NCBI GenBank assembly: GCA_027563935.2
Contig: CM050448.1
Location: forward strand, 66,659,843-66,723,842
From: Costus lasius
Taxonomy: Eukaryota > Streptophyta > Magnoliopsida > Zingiberales > Costaceae
Reading direction: 5' to 3'
DNA length: 64,000 nucleotides
Below the pieces are notes generated by a model. It made no database searches and was not told where the DNA came from. It worked only from the letters and a program-made list of their open reading frames with translations. The translations under genes and the position numbers were made by a program. Of this stretch, positions 21,765 through 32,153 are shown piece after piece; the first letter of the stretch is position 1, and each line of letters starts with the position of its first letter.

Positions 21765-21804
21765 GTGGTTTGTTCTGTAGGCTCTGTGAAACAGAACAAA
21801 CCAC
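21765..21804. repeat. 14-bp perfect inverted repeat in the right LTR of A
   Basis: GTGGTTTGTTCTGT (21765-21778) and ACAGAACAAACCAC (21791-21804) are exact reverse complements with a 12-base loop. The left LTR lacks nine bases of the second arm. Confidence 0.85.
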
Positions 21805-22119
21805 GGCACCGTAGTATTAATTCCTATCAAATGGCAAAAAATTTACTATGAATTTTTGTGTCATCAATGACATACTACTTGATGTCTCGTATTTTTATAG
21901 TCTTTTAGACTAATTTTTACTAGAGAATCGAGACCTATTTCCATATTTTTACATCTGTTTCCAGCTTATTTCATTGATTTTCTTCAGAAGCTTCACTTCT
22001 TGTCATGTTGATGAATGCAGGACAATTCACTCACTTTTGGAATTATTTGGAAGTATATTTATATCTGCGAGTGAATCAAGAACCTTGACGAGAAGTTTCG
22101 TTTCAAATGGAGCTAATTT

Positions 22120-22660
22120 CTAGAATTACGGCCGAGGCCCTAATCTGCATTATGGCCGTAATTTCCAGTTTTAATTCTTAAGAAACCCGTCTTTATTCAA
22201 ACATAATCATATTCCGAAGGCGTGCTCTCAATTTTCTCAAAGGAAGCCTTTCGGAAGATAGAAACTTTGATAAGAGATATTATGGGTATAGCCATAATTT
22301 CAGCCTGCCCGTAATCTTCACATCGGCGACCTTTGATATCATTCTATGACCGGAATTCATGTCATATCAAAGGTCAACTCACCCGCAAAGTTTCAGATGA
22401 AACAGAGTTCGTTACAGAAATTACAGGCATGCCCATAATTCTCATTACACCCATAATGGTGTTAAGAGCATTAAGTACATCGAAGGGCTGCATTAATTCG
22501 GTCATAACTTTTCCTGTTACAACTCCGATTTGGGCGTTTTTGGTGTCATTACGACAAGCTTTTAATGGCCCACAAGTGTATGGACGTTTCAGGAGCTGAA
22601 TAGAATCGACGCCGACATTACAGCCATGCCCATAATCTTCATTACACCCATAATCTCACT
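22120..22660. repeat. ATTACGGCC/ATTACACCCATAAT-type words in the element C LTR
   Basis: Spaced words such as AATTACGGCCGAGG, ATTATGGCCGTAATTTCC, TTACAGGCATGCCCATAAT and ATTACACCCATAAT recur, two of them in near-identical blocks at about 22420 and 22615. It is a looser version of the array in A. Confidence 0.65.
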
Positions 22661-23527
22661 TGCGTAGCCTAAACTTAAATGAGCCATAACTCTCTCATTA
22701 TAGCTCCGTTTTGAACGTTCTTGGTGTCAAAACGTAACTAATTAAGAGAGCTATAAAATGGGTGAAAAGCTTCTTGCATTGGAGATGAGTCTTGGCCTAG
22801 AGGTGGAGTTCTTGGTGAAAGTTTGGGAGAAGAAGTTCTCTTATGCATCCATTCTAGAAGGCTTGGAGGAAGAAGATTTCAACCTTTGGGATCAATCAAA
22901 GCATTCTTTGAAAAATTCAGCCAGGTGAACCCCACGGGGTTCACCGGTGGTTTTGCTAATGACTGAAACTCACAGACTGGTTCACAGCCTGGTGAGCCCC
23001 ACGGGGTTCACCCGTGATTCTTATTGGGCAGCCCGACACCTGCTTGATTTTTTTATGATTTTGAGCCCAATTGACGTCCAAATTTGGCAAGTGAGGATTT
23101 TTTAGAAAGCTAATTCGAAGGAGAACACAAGGAATATAAGAGCCCTAATTTTTATTGTCAATTTGGAGAGAAATCAGTGGACGAAGCGGCTAGGGCAAGT
23201 AGTGCTGGTGACAAGGGCTTTCGGAGAGGATTTTGGGGCTATTTCACAACGGATCTTCACCAAACTTGGAGGAAACGTTCGCATCATCTTCTCCTACCTT
23301 CCTTTATCTTTGTTTCTAGTTTTATCTGTTGATTTGAGAGATTTGTGTGGATTCGTATGACTTTTCTAGCTTAAACCTTTATTTGGGGCTCGGATGAAGC
23401 CCTTTGACTTGATCTATTGTATGAACTAAATTTTTTTGATGTTTTGAGTCTTATCTGAGCATATTTTATTTAGTTATGCTTATTTCATAATATTACCTTG
23501 ATCAAGTAATGTTGTGTGTTAGCTGAC

Positions 23528-23723
23528 GCGATTCATACCGAAAGGAGGATCGTGGCGGTGGAACCCCTAGATAAAATTAGTGAATCCATGACATGAGAGT
23601 GCATGACTTTTGCTCGAGGGCAACATAATTTTTCATAGAACCCATTGGGTTTATCTGGAATGATCCACCGCGAGAGTAGGAGACCATTCCGAATAAGCAC
23701 CAGGGTGTACCACCGAGAGGGGG
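23528..23723 (+). other. Stem-loop array in element C 5' LTR
   Basis: Four stem-loops: GCGAT/ATCGT (23528-23553, loop with CCGAAAGG), CATG/CATG (23587-23605, loop ACATGAGAGTG), GGAATG/CATTCC (23657-23690, loop with CCGCGAGAGTAGG) and CC.CC/GG.GG around GAGA (23710-23723). They lie 480-680 bp before the primer site. Confidence 0.6.
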
Positions 23724-24204
23724 CATTCTATAACTTAAGAAAGATTCCTTATGTAAAATGATAAACTCATGCATCCACTAAATTCCAGTTCAGATAGATC
23801 AGTTAATGTGGTCAATTTCATAGTCCTGATATCTCTCAATTAGACACCCTTCATATTTTTATCGTTGCTTTTCCTATTTTATTTATAGTGGAGTTAGTTT
23901 ACTTTATTCCCAAAACATAAGAAATTGGATTGCTTAGCTTCTAAATATCAGAATGGTTGGTACTTGACCTAGCTCCCTGTGGGATCGACAATCTTTTATA
24001 TTACTTCGATAACACCGTGCGCTTGCGGTGCGTATTACTTTACTTTTCATAATTTCAAACTACTTGATCCGATTGTCTAGCTACTAGTTCATAATCTTTT
24101 GGTACTTGATCACTGTCCCTGTGGGATCGACATCTGAAGTACTACTATGACAAAACCATCACGCTTGCGGTTAGTTGTGCGTTAGTACAGCACACATCAA
24201 GTTT

Positions 24205-24222
24205 TGGCGCCATTACCGGGGA
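24205..24222 (+). other. Primer-binding site of element C, tRNA-Asp type
   Basis: TGGCGCCATTACCGGGGA, two changes from the D site TGGCGCCGTTGCCGGGGA, five bases after the LTR end. Confidence 0.9.
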
Positions 24223-24543
24223 CAGGCAACCAATATCAAAGTGATTTAACAATTGGTAGACTAGACATTTTGTTTCTTTTCTTATTGCTTTTGTTTCTTT
24301 GTTTTTGTTTGTTCGTTTGTGTTTCTTTGTTTTGTTTGTTTCTTTGTTATTGTGATTTAGTTTTTCTCTCTATCTTTTACGCTTAACTGTTATATGCATA
24401 GAGGTTTACGATCAAGTGGATTGGAAGATATATACGAGCTTGATCAAGAGATTGAAAGGACGTTCCATCGCAGAAGACGATTAAAGGAATTGAGTGCTAG
24501 AGAATAATTGAGGATTATTGAACCTATTCCTATCGATCTGACG

Positions 24544-25884
24544 ATGGCGAACAACAACAGAACTCTAAAAGATTTTGCTCCTCCAAATGCGCAGGGACTT
24601 CACTCAAGTATTTCTAGACATCCACTGGAGGCCAATAACTTCGAGATAAAGCCCTCCCTTTTATCGATGGTTCAGCAGAACCAATTCGGAGGCCTACCAT
24701 CTGAAGACCCAAACATGCACCTGTCTATTTTCTTGGAATTTTGTGACACGACGAAGATGAATGGAGTTCTTAGTGACACGCTACGACTACGACTCTTCTC
24801 ATTCTCTCTCTGGGATAGAGCTTGGAACTAGCTATACTCGCTCCAACCGGAATCGCTAACAACTTGGGAACAACTTTCCCAGGCATTTCTCTCAAAGTAC
24901 TTTCCCCCAAGTAAAACTATCCAACTGCGAAACCAGATCACTGGTTTCACCCAAAAAGATGGGGAATCTCTGTATGAAGCTTGGGAGCGATTCAAGGAAC
25001 TTCAACGCTTATGCCAACACCACAGCTTGGAAAAATGGGTAATTGTTCATACATTTTACCATGGTCTTAACTATTGCACGCGTCTTACTGTAGATGCAGT
25101 CGCTGGTGGAGCAATCATGTACAAAAACATCGACGACGCAATGAATTTATTGGAAGACATGACACTGAATCACAACCAATGGGCTAGAGACCAACGAGGT
25201 ACATTATCTAGGGCCATCGCGCTAGGTAAGTATGAATTAGAAGCCTTAAGTTCTTTAGCTGCTAAGGTTGATTCACTATCTCAAAAATTGGATTCATTGA
25301 TTGTCAATTCTGTTGATTCAAGTTCTAATCCTTGTGTATGTGAGATATGTTGAATTATGGGGCATAGTCATGCTAATTGCCAGTTAGTTGTTTCTCAACC
25401 CTCTGAACCACACCAAGAATATGTGAATGCTGTAGGGAACCAAAATTTGAGACCACAAAATGATCCCTACTCCACTACATACAATCCCGGTTGGAGAAAC
25501 TATCCTAACTTCTCTTGTAGGAACAATCCCAATCCTCTCTGCAATCGAACTACAGACCACCACCTGGATTCCAGCCTCAACCGTATGCACCACAACCTCA
25601 AAGGACCTCACTTGAAACAATCATGGAAAATTCCATCTCCTCTCAAACAAAAACCAACGAGAGTGTTAATGATATGATGCGTCATATGTCATCTAGACTG
25701 GACTCCATTGAAGCCCACAATAAATAGGTAGATATATAGTTGGCAAACATAGCCACTAGTCTGGCTAGACCCGTAGGTAGGTTACCTTCCCAACCCGAAC
25801 AGAACCCACGAGAGAATTGCAGTGCAATTACTACTCATAGTGGTAAGCAACTATAGGAACCGAGAGTACCTGATTCCAACCTGA
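24544..25884 (+). pseudogene. gag: Element C gag, first part
   Basis: From ATG at 24544: MANNNRTLKDFAPPNAQG, then QNQFGGLPSEDPNMHLSIFL, LRLFSFSLWDRAWN with a stop at 24829, LYSLQP, FLSKYFPPSKTIQLRNQ, GESLYEAWERFKELQR, LTVDAVAGGAI, and the nucleocapsid knuckle CEIC-stop-IMGHSHANC. The knuckle Gly codon is TGA, so the zinc finger itself is broken. NDPYSTTYN then GWRNYPN follows as in A, B and D. The gene is cut at 25884-25889 by solo LTR G and continues at 27567. Confidence 0.88.
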
Positions 25885-25889
25885 GTTTT

Positions 25890-27561
25890 TGTTGGGGTAT
25901 GCCCTTAAGGCTAATGTTTGAGGCCTTGGGTTGTTATCAGTATCATGTATAAACTCTATGTTTATAAAGGCAATGGTTGTTATTCAGGTTGTTGCATTAT
26001 CTGCTGCTATATGTATACTTCTGAATAATGTCTCAATGGTGTTCAGCTTGGCTGACATGCAGTATTGTCCTTAGTCGAAATATCTTGGTGAACATGAGAC
26101 AACCTTGATATGCATGAGACTAATATGTGTTCTAATCTTATAGGATGCTTCGAACATGGAATAAGATGTAGACTCATAGATACATTGGATGTACTGGACT
26201 GACCCTACTTAGGATATTCAATTGCTTGTCACAATGTGAATAATCCTTATGTGCAAACAAGTGGCATATTTCCTCTGACTTGAGATCACTTGTGTTTCTA
26301 AATGAGGATTGGCATTGTCTTGAGGTAGTTCAATATCATTTGAAATATAATGGTTATAGATTATCTTGGATAATGGGCATGAGTCATGTTAGGGCATTAG
26401 TGATAGATATAGGATTGCCTCTCCTTGTTTGGAGTGTGATGTTCTAAAGGGGCCCCCTGTATGAGATGGTTGTGAAAGTGTATGGCCATACCCAGATGAC
26501 TATGTTCATCTGATCTAACCACTCTCATCATGTTGGAGTTACAGGCTTGACACGCTTGTCCAACGAGAGCATCCAGTGGCAAAGGAAACATGTATGCCTA
26601 GTGAATTGAATTCACACTTGTGCTGTGTTTGGGTGTAGTCTTGGAAGACTCTTTCCTTTATATCGGGAGACAGTGATGTGTTGCTAGATACCCCTCTCTG
26701 TTCGTGATAACGTAAGTTATCGTTACCGACATTAAAGGAAACCCTTAGGGTCGCACAATTTGATGATATGGCTTACTTATGTCAGATCGTGTGGACTGAA
26801 TTATTTTGGTTCAGTTTAAAGGAGTTTAAACTCTGATTGTAAGTGAGATCTGGTCTGATCATGTTTGATTGATTAGGGCTTGAGATCGGTAAGCTTCGAT
26901 CGAGAGAATTGATGCTTGATCGATGAGATCAGGAGCATCAAGAGATGAATGGTTAGATCTTGAGCCATTTGGTTTGACAAGATCTGAACCAATGCTGGTT
27001 TGATTTGGTCTTTGAACCAAATGCAATTGAACCGAATTAAATTGAACCGGTTCACTTATGTGAACACATGGTTCAAAGAGGAGAGGAGTTATCGATGGCT
27101 TTAAGTGGTGGCTTCAAGTGGAGTTGTGAACATACTATATTTGGAAGGCGTTTTTCTTTGAGAAAAGAAACGCTCCCACGTTCGAACGTCATCGTGCTCT
27201 CGCCTCTTCTCCTCTCGTCTTGGGTTGTCTTCATGCCAAGAAGGAGATTCGGTCAGCCAAGAAAAAGCATCTCATCTCCTTCACGCATCGAGGACTCCTT
27301 GAAGAGCTTTGCTAGCACAAGGTTTACGCCAAGGGAGAAAGCCATCATCACCTTGTGTGCGTCCACTTTGGAGGAGAGCCGCTTGCCCTCTTGCTTCCAA
27401 GTCGCCATCCAAATAATGGCTTTGGTAAGATCACAACTTGATCTTTGCAAACATAAGGTTAATCATATGTTCATGCCACATGCGATCTTCATGAAATCCC
27501 TATTTCCGCCCATGCAAATTTTAGAAGCGCATGCGTTCAGGGTTTTCGCCCCCCACTTTCA
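25890..27561 (+). mobile_element. Solo LTR G, copia (SIRE-like) type
   Basis: 1672 bp, starting TGTTGGGGTATGCCC and ending ACTTTCA, flanked by GTTTT at 25885-25889 and 27562-27566. There is no internal domain or second LTR, so this is a solo LTR left by recombination. The start and the GTATGGCCATACCCA and ACCCTTAGGGTCGCAC words resemble long LTRs of SIRE-type copia elements; the lineage is my inference. The related piece at 52740-53440 supports a family. The 166-codon frame at 27068-27568 inside it is not a gene. Confidence 0.88.
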
Positions 27562-27566
27562 GTTTT

Positions 27567-28408
27567 GACGCTTCTACCAGTCATGTACCCGGACCCAAGA
27601 GAACTAGTGAGGAAAAAGATAATCATGAGAGTGAACTAGCTTATGTTCCACCACCGCCTTATAAGCCTCTAATTCCATTCCCTCAAAAGCTTGCTAAGGC
27701 AAAGCTAGATAAAAAATTCGAGAAATGTTTAGAAATTTTTAAAAAACTGTATATTAACATCCCCTTTACTAAAGCTTTAATGCAGATGCCCACGTACACA
27801 AAATTTTTGAAGGACATTCTTTCAAACCGACGGAAGCTAGAGGAACCGGGCATAGTGGTGCTAACAAAAGAGTGTAGCGCCATAATTCAAAATAAGCTTC
27901 CAGAAAAATTAAAAGATCCGGGCAGCTTTTCAATACCATGCAAAATTGGGGATTTGACTTTTGAACATGCGTTATGTGATTTGGGCGCAAGTGTCAATTT
28001 AATGTCATTTTCTATATGCAGGAAACTAGACATTGGCGATGTAAAGGCAACACCAATTTCTCTGCAACTAGCTGACCGCTTAGTGCGCAAGCCGGCAGGA
28101 ATCCTAGAAGACGTTCCGATCAAGGTTGGAGATTTCTTCATTCCAGTTGATTTCATCATGCTTGAGATAGAGGAGGACATGAAACTACCGATAATTCTAG
28201 GAAGACCATTCCTTCCGACTGCCGGAGCAGTCATTGACGTCAAAAATGGAAAATTAGCCTTAAACATTGGTGAGGAGGCTATCGAATTTGATTTAGCACG
28301 AAGTCTGAAACACCCTTCTATCGCAGGTTCATGCTGTAGCTTGGATGTCATTGATGAAGTTGTTAAAGATGAGAATCCCGTATCTGATGGAATGCTAGAT
28401 GACTCGCT
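27567..28408 (+). pseudogene. pro: Element C gag linker and protease
   Basis: Open reading from the G insertion point to the E insertion point: YKPLIPFPQKLAKAKLDKKF, LYINIPFTKALMQMP, NRRKLEEPG, then retropepsin with LTFEHALCDLGASVNLMSFS (catalytic DLGAS intact), LQLADRLVRKPAGILEDVPI, FFIPVDFIMLEIEED and PIILGRPFLPTAGAVIDV, ending MLDDSL where E begins. No stop is present in this part, about 280 codons. It continues at 37089 after E. Confidence 0.88.
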
Positions 28409-30745
28409 TGTTATATCCCAAGTTTTTGGAAAAATAATTGTAATTTGTATTTTGAAATTTTTAGGGATTTTTCTGGAATTTTTCTGAATTTTAAAAAGGG
28501 TTAAAAATTGATTTTTGTTTAAAATTACAAATTGCGCTCGCGGGGGCTCGAACCTGCGTTGCGTAGGAGTAAACGACTCAGCCCAACCGCTGAGCTAGTT
28601 TGCGTTTTCATGTATAAACCGCACGTATTTATTTTGATTCGGTTTTAGTTTTATTTTAGGGCGACGAGTTGAATCGTCGTCTTCCTCGTGTTTTTCGGTG
28701 ACTGAGTCTTCAGCGGCAACCAGCTATTTTTGGCCCCGTCCGATCTCTATTTTAGAGGGCTTCGACTCGTTTGGAGGCGAATCGAACCCTAGCTGATCTC
28801 CAAGCCGCGTCGCGCCGTCAGGAGGGAAATTTCAAGCTTAAACCAGTCGCCGGCGTAGCCTCGCGCTTCAGTTTTCCAATGCCTCCTTCAGCTTGCGTTT
28901 TCTGTTCCAAGGCTTCGATTTAGCTTCGTATCGAGGTAAGAGTGTTTTCCGAATGTTTTGGCGAAGTTCTGTAGAGTTTTGGTGTTGTTTTCGGTATCAA
29001 CGGCGGTGGCGCCACCATCGATAGTTTTGGCGTCTGCGAATGCTTCAGTCGTGCGTCGATAGCTTGCCGAAGCCACCGCAGAAGCTTCGCTTTGTCGCCT
29101 GATGTCTTCTGGTAAAGTCTGGAAGCGAATCGATGCTCGACGCGCTCTCAGGAGCTCGCCGACGCAAGCGATGGAGGCAAGTCCGGCCACCTTGCACGGC
29201 GGCGATGGAGCGGCGCGGGCGAGCGGCCGGTTCGGTCTAATTTAGGGTTTGAGTCTGGTTTATTATAAACCCGATTCGCTAAGTTTTGGAATTGATTTGG
29301 TCCGGCTCAACAGATTGACCGGTTCAATTTAAATTTCGGCCTAGTTGTTGAATTCGGGCCGGTTCGATCTCGATTCGGTCGAATCTGGGCCGGTTCAGGT
29401 AGCCGTTGGAAATCTTGTGAAATTTCCTATCTAATGGTACCTAGTGTATCCCTCGATTCTTCGTATATTTTATGTAAGTGTGGTTTCAAGTTTCGGTTTG
29501 GTTTGGTTTAAGGTGATTATGACCGGTTTACTGCAATTCAGTCCGGTTCAGTGGCTTTTGGGTCCGGTTCACTGGATCCGAAGTTGGTTCCTTAAGTTTT
29601 GAGATGTTTCGCTTCTGTTGGTAGTCTCTGTTTTCACGTTTGAATCTTATTTGATGAAGTTAATGTATAAATCTATGTTTCAAAGCGGTTGATCTAGTGT
29701 TTGGCTTGCTTCGTTTGATAACTAGTTTTCTTGGCTTTTCAAAGGTAAGACATCAAACCAGATTTCTGTAGGTAAAGTATTGGTATCCTTATTTCCATTG
29801 ACTCAGATAGTATAGTATCTTGTACATATCGAAGAGTTGCAAGTTGTTTGTCGACATATTAGTTTTACACTTTTTATACTAGTTGCATATTTGCAAAATC
29901 AGTTTATCAGCATCCACGTTGTGGACAGCTTAACCAGTTTTCTAGTATCCACGTGTGTGGACAGTTACATGTTTTATTGAGCACATGCCCAGTAGTATCC
30001 ACTCTGTGGACAGATCAGGGTCCCAAGTTAGCATGCACCGGGATTTGTGACGCATGGTAGCACGTGTGTTCAGCATGTAAGGTGTGATACACCTTATCAT
30101 GCGTATTTGGGGTGACGACCCCACAAGCCAGTAGGTATTGCTCACAGTTGATTTATGCATGGTATTAGTTTTCATATTTGACACAGATAAGCCAATTGCA
30201 CTAGTGTATCTAATTGCTCATAGTGGTTTCATTGCATGATATCAGCTTTTGTATTTGATCATAAATAACCCAGTTGATTCAGTTTATCCAGTTGCAGTAT
30301 AGTTTTCAATTTATAGCTTTTAGTTTACAGTTCCAGTTTACAGCCTTCAGTATATAGTTTCCAGCTTTCAGTTTACAGTTTTTAGTATTTAGTTGTTACA
30401 GTTTCATTGTTCATGCTTCTTGCTAGTTTCCCTCCTTTGAATCTAAGGGACTACCCTTTCTTCTGGGGAGAGGCTTACTCAGCAATGTTTTGCTAAGTCT
30501 GGTTGCTATTGCAGGTACTGGTCTGGACTAAGGGATGGATTTAGAGTATTACTTGATGGCTTATTCTTGAATATTATGATTCTTGCACTAAATAGTTATT
30601 AGCTGAGATCTGAATGTTGTAAAAGTGTACTCTGATGTAAAGAGATTTTGTAAAAAGATTTTGTAGCAGTCAATCTTATGTTGTTGTTCCTAGATTTTAA
30701 AGTTATAATAGATTGCTTTAATTATATTCTAGTCTTGGTACTAGG
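28409..30745 (+). repeat. Element E 5' LTR, main part
   Basis: Starts TGTTATATCCCA; its last eight bases (GCATAACA) lie at 34196-34203 because F inserted just before the end. It contains an antisense tRNA-like sequence and a 38-bp stretch near 29252-29290 missing from the 3' copy. Confidence 0.9.
28532..28606 (-). other. tRNA-like sequence in the E 5' LTR, antisense
   Basis: On the minus strand TAGCTCAGCGGTTGG (28597-28583) matches a Pol III A box and GGTTCGAGCCC (28554-28544) a B box, 28 bases apart, as in a tRNA gene. The acceptor and anticodon stems do not pair well, so it is not a working tRNA gene. It starts about 125 bp inside the LTR. Confidence 0.6.
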
Positions 30746-31675
30746 TGTAACATCACTCAGAATCACACCCCACACGCATACAAGTAAAATACGGGGTTTC
30801 AAAAATTTTTACTCTTCCATTAAAACACAAGAAGAAAGCGGCATCGAAGGACATTACTACGGAACTGAAAACCGCACAGAACTGAATAGGATCGATTTAC
30901 TAGGAAATAGAAATCCGGAAATCCAGAAAATCCGACAGCAAGTATAATAATTTACTGCTGCACAGACACGCATATCCTGGAATAAAACAGATGTCCACAC
31001 TACACATATGTGGGAAACACAAATTCAGATATATTGCGGAATAAGAACAATAACTCTCAAATCGGACATTTCAGAATAAGAATAATTTCAAATCTCACGA
31101 ATCCAAAACTCGTATCTAACAATTAAAACGAGACAACTATAATATAATATCCTGAAAACAGGCATAAGCCCTCAGGAGATAAAACGTATCATATAATTAA
31201 GTTAGGCACGTAGGCCTGACAGATTTTTTAGAAGACAACTCTTAGAAATTAAATAAAACATTAGCATCATAGTAAATTCGTGAATTAGCTGTAGCGATCA
31301 CTGTCCCAATGTCTCACCTGAAAATATTTAAACAATGGGGGTGAGCTAAAAAGCTCAGTGAGTAAAAAACACTAAAAGCCATCCATAGTACACATCAAAA
31401 ATATCATGCATAAGTTGAAATACATTTTTGTAACAGATAAGATAAATCAACTTAACATGCACACTCATATCAGAAACAAAACATAATCAAATACAGATAC
31501 TTATAACATTAGGCATCAAGCATGAAGTAGGATATAAGTATACCAACCCCTCCCTACTAAACACACTGCCTAACACATCTATAATACAGATCGAAACAGA
31601 ACTACAGAAATCAGAACTGACAGACAGAAAATCAGAATTTTCAGAATCCAAACGGATAGTCTACATCGGAAATAG

Positions 31676-31735
31676 AAAGGCCACAGAAGGCCTGAAGACC
31701 ACAGAAGGTCTGATGACCACAGAAGGTCTGACCCC
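31676..31735. repeat. About 21-bp tandem repeat, 3 copies, in F
   Basis: GGCCACAGAAGGCCTGAAGA, then ACCACAGAAGGTCTGATG, then ACCACAGAAGGTCTGACC. It lies just before the 76-bp array. Confidence 0.85.
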
Positions 31736-31773
31736 ACCTCTGCCGAGGACGAGACATGCATGCATATCGGAAA

Positions 31774-32153
31774 CAGAATGGTAGAGGAGGTATCAGTGGG
31801 TGGCCCCCGTCTTGTCAGGACGTGGCACTCTGGCCTCCAAAACCCAGAACAGAATGGTAGAGGAGGTATCAGTGGGTGGCCCCCGTCTTGTCAGGACGTG
31901 GCACTCTGGCCTCCAAAACCCAGAACAGAATGGTAGAGGAGGTATCAGTAGGTGGCCCCCGTCTTGTCAGGACGTGGCACTCTGGTCTCCAATACCCAGA
32001 ACAGAATGGTAGAGGAGGTATCAGTGGGTGGCCCCCGTCTTGTCAGGACGTGGCACTCTGGTTTCCAATACCCAGAACAGAATGGTAGAGGAGGTATCAG
32101 TGGGTGGCCCCCGTCTTGTCAGGACGTGGCACTCTGGCCTCCAATACCTATAA
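31774..32153. repeat. 76-bp tandem repeat, 5 copies, in F
   Basis: Units start CAGAATGGTAGAGG at 31774, 31850, 31926, 32002 and 32078. Copies differ at only a few sites, except the end of the fifth. Because 76 is one more than a multiple of three, all three plus frames stay open across the array, which produces overlapping open frames that are not genes. Confidence 0.95.

Larger units (their letters stand above)
11652..21866 (-). mobile_element. Element A: Athila-like gypsy without pol, LTR to LTR
   Basis: A 10.2-kb minus-strand element flanked by ATGAC at 11647-11651 and 21867-21871, inside the copia reverse transcriptase gene P. The 5' LTR is the right copy (20220-21866), followed leftwards by a tRNA-Asp-type primer site, gag, protease, a short basic tail, the post-stop hairpin, a repeat array, an ORF1-type gene, a 3' non-coding region with hairpins and the 3' LTR (11652-13509). 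Reverse transcriptase, RNase H and integrase are absent, so it was non-autonomous even before its stops arose. The LTRs differ by many substitutions and one 210-bp deletion. Confidence 0.93.
20220..21866 (-). repeat. Element A 5' LTR (right copy)
   Basis: 1647 bp; plus-strand ends TGTTGCGTCC and GTGTCATCA. It lacks about 210 bp present in the left copy (from near 13241 to 13467), and holds a 14-bp perfect inverted repeat at 21765-21804 that the left copy has only in part. Confidence 0.93.
21880..24199 (+). repeat. Element C 5' LTR
   Basis: 2320 bp, TG...CA, ending CACACATCA five bases before the primer site. Contains TTACGGCCGTAA-like words at 22120-22660 and a four-part stem-loop array at 23528-23723. 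A GGTGAACCCCACGGGGTTCACC-like palindromic word occurs at about 22925 and again near 22990. No second copy is in the window. Confidence 0.85.

Noticed and set aside
27068..27568. 166-codon frame in solo LTR G as a gene
   Set aside because: It lies wholly within the LTR up to its edge and resembles no protein.
28532..28606. A functional tRNA gene
   Set aside because: A and B boxes are present but the acceptor and anticodon stems do not pair as in a tRNA, and it lies in both LTR copies.
31774..32153. Regular repeats that might suggest a CRISPR array
   Set aside because: Repeats are head-to-tail without unique spacers and the genome is a plant's.
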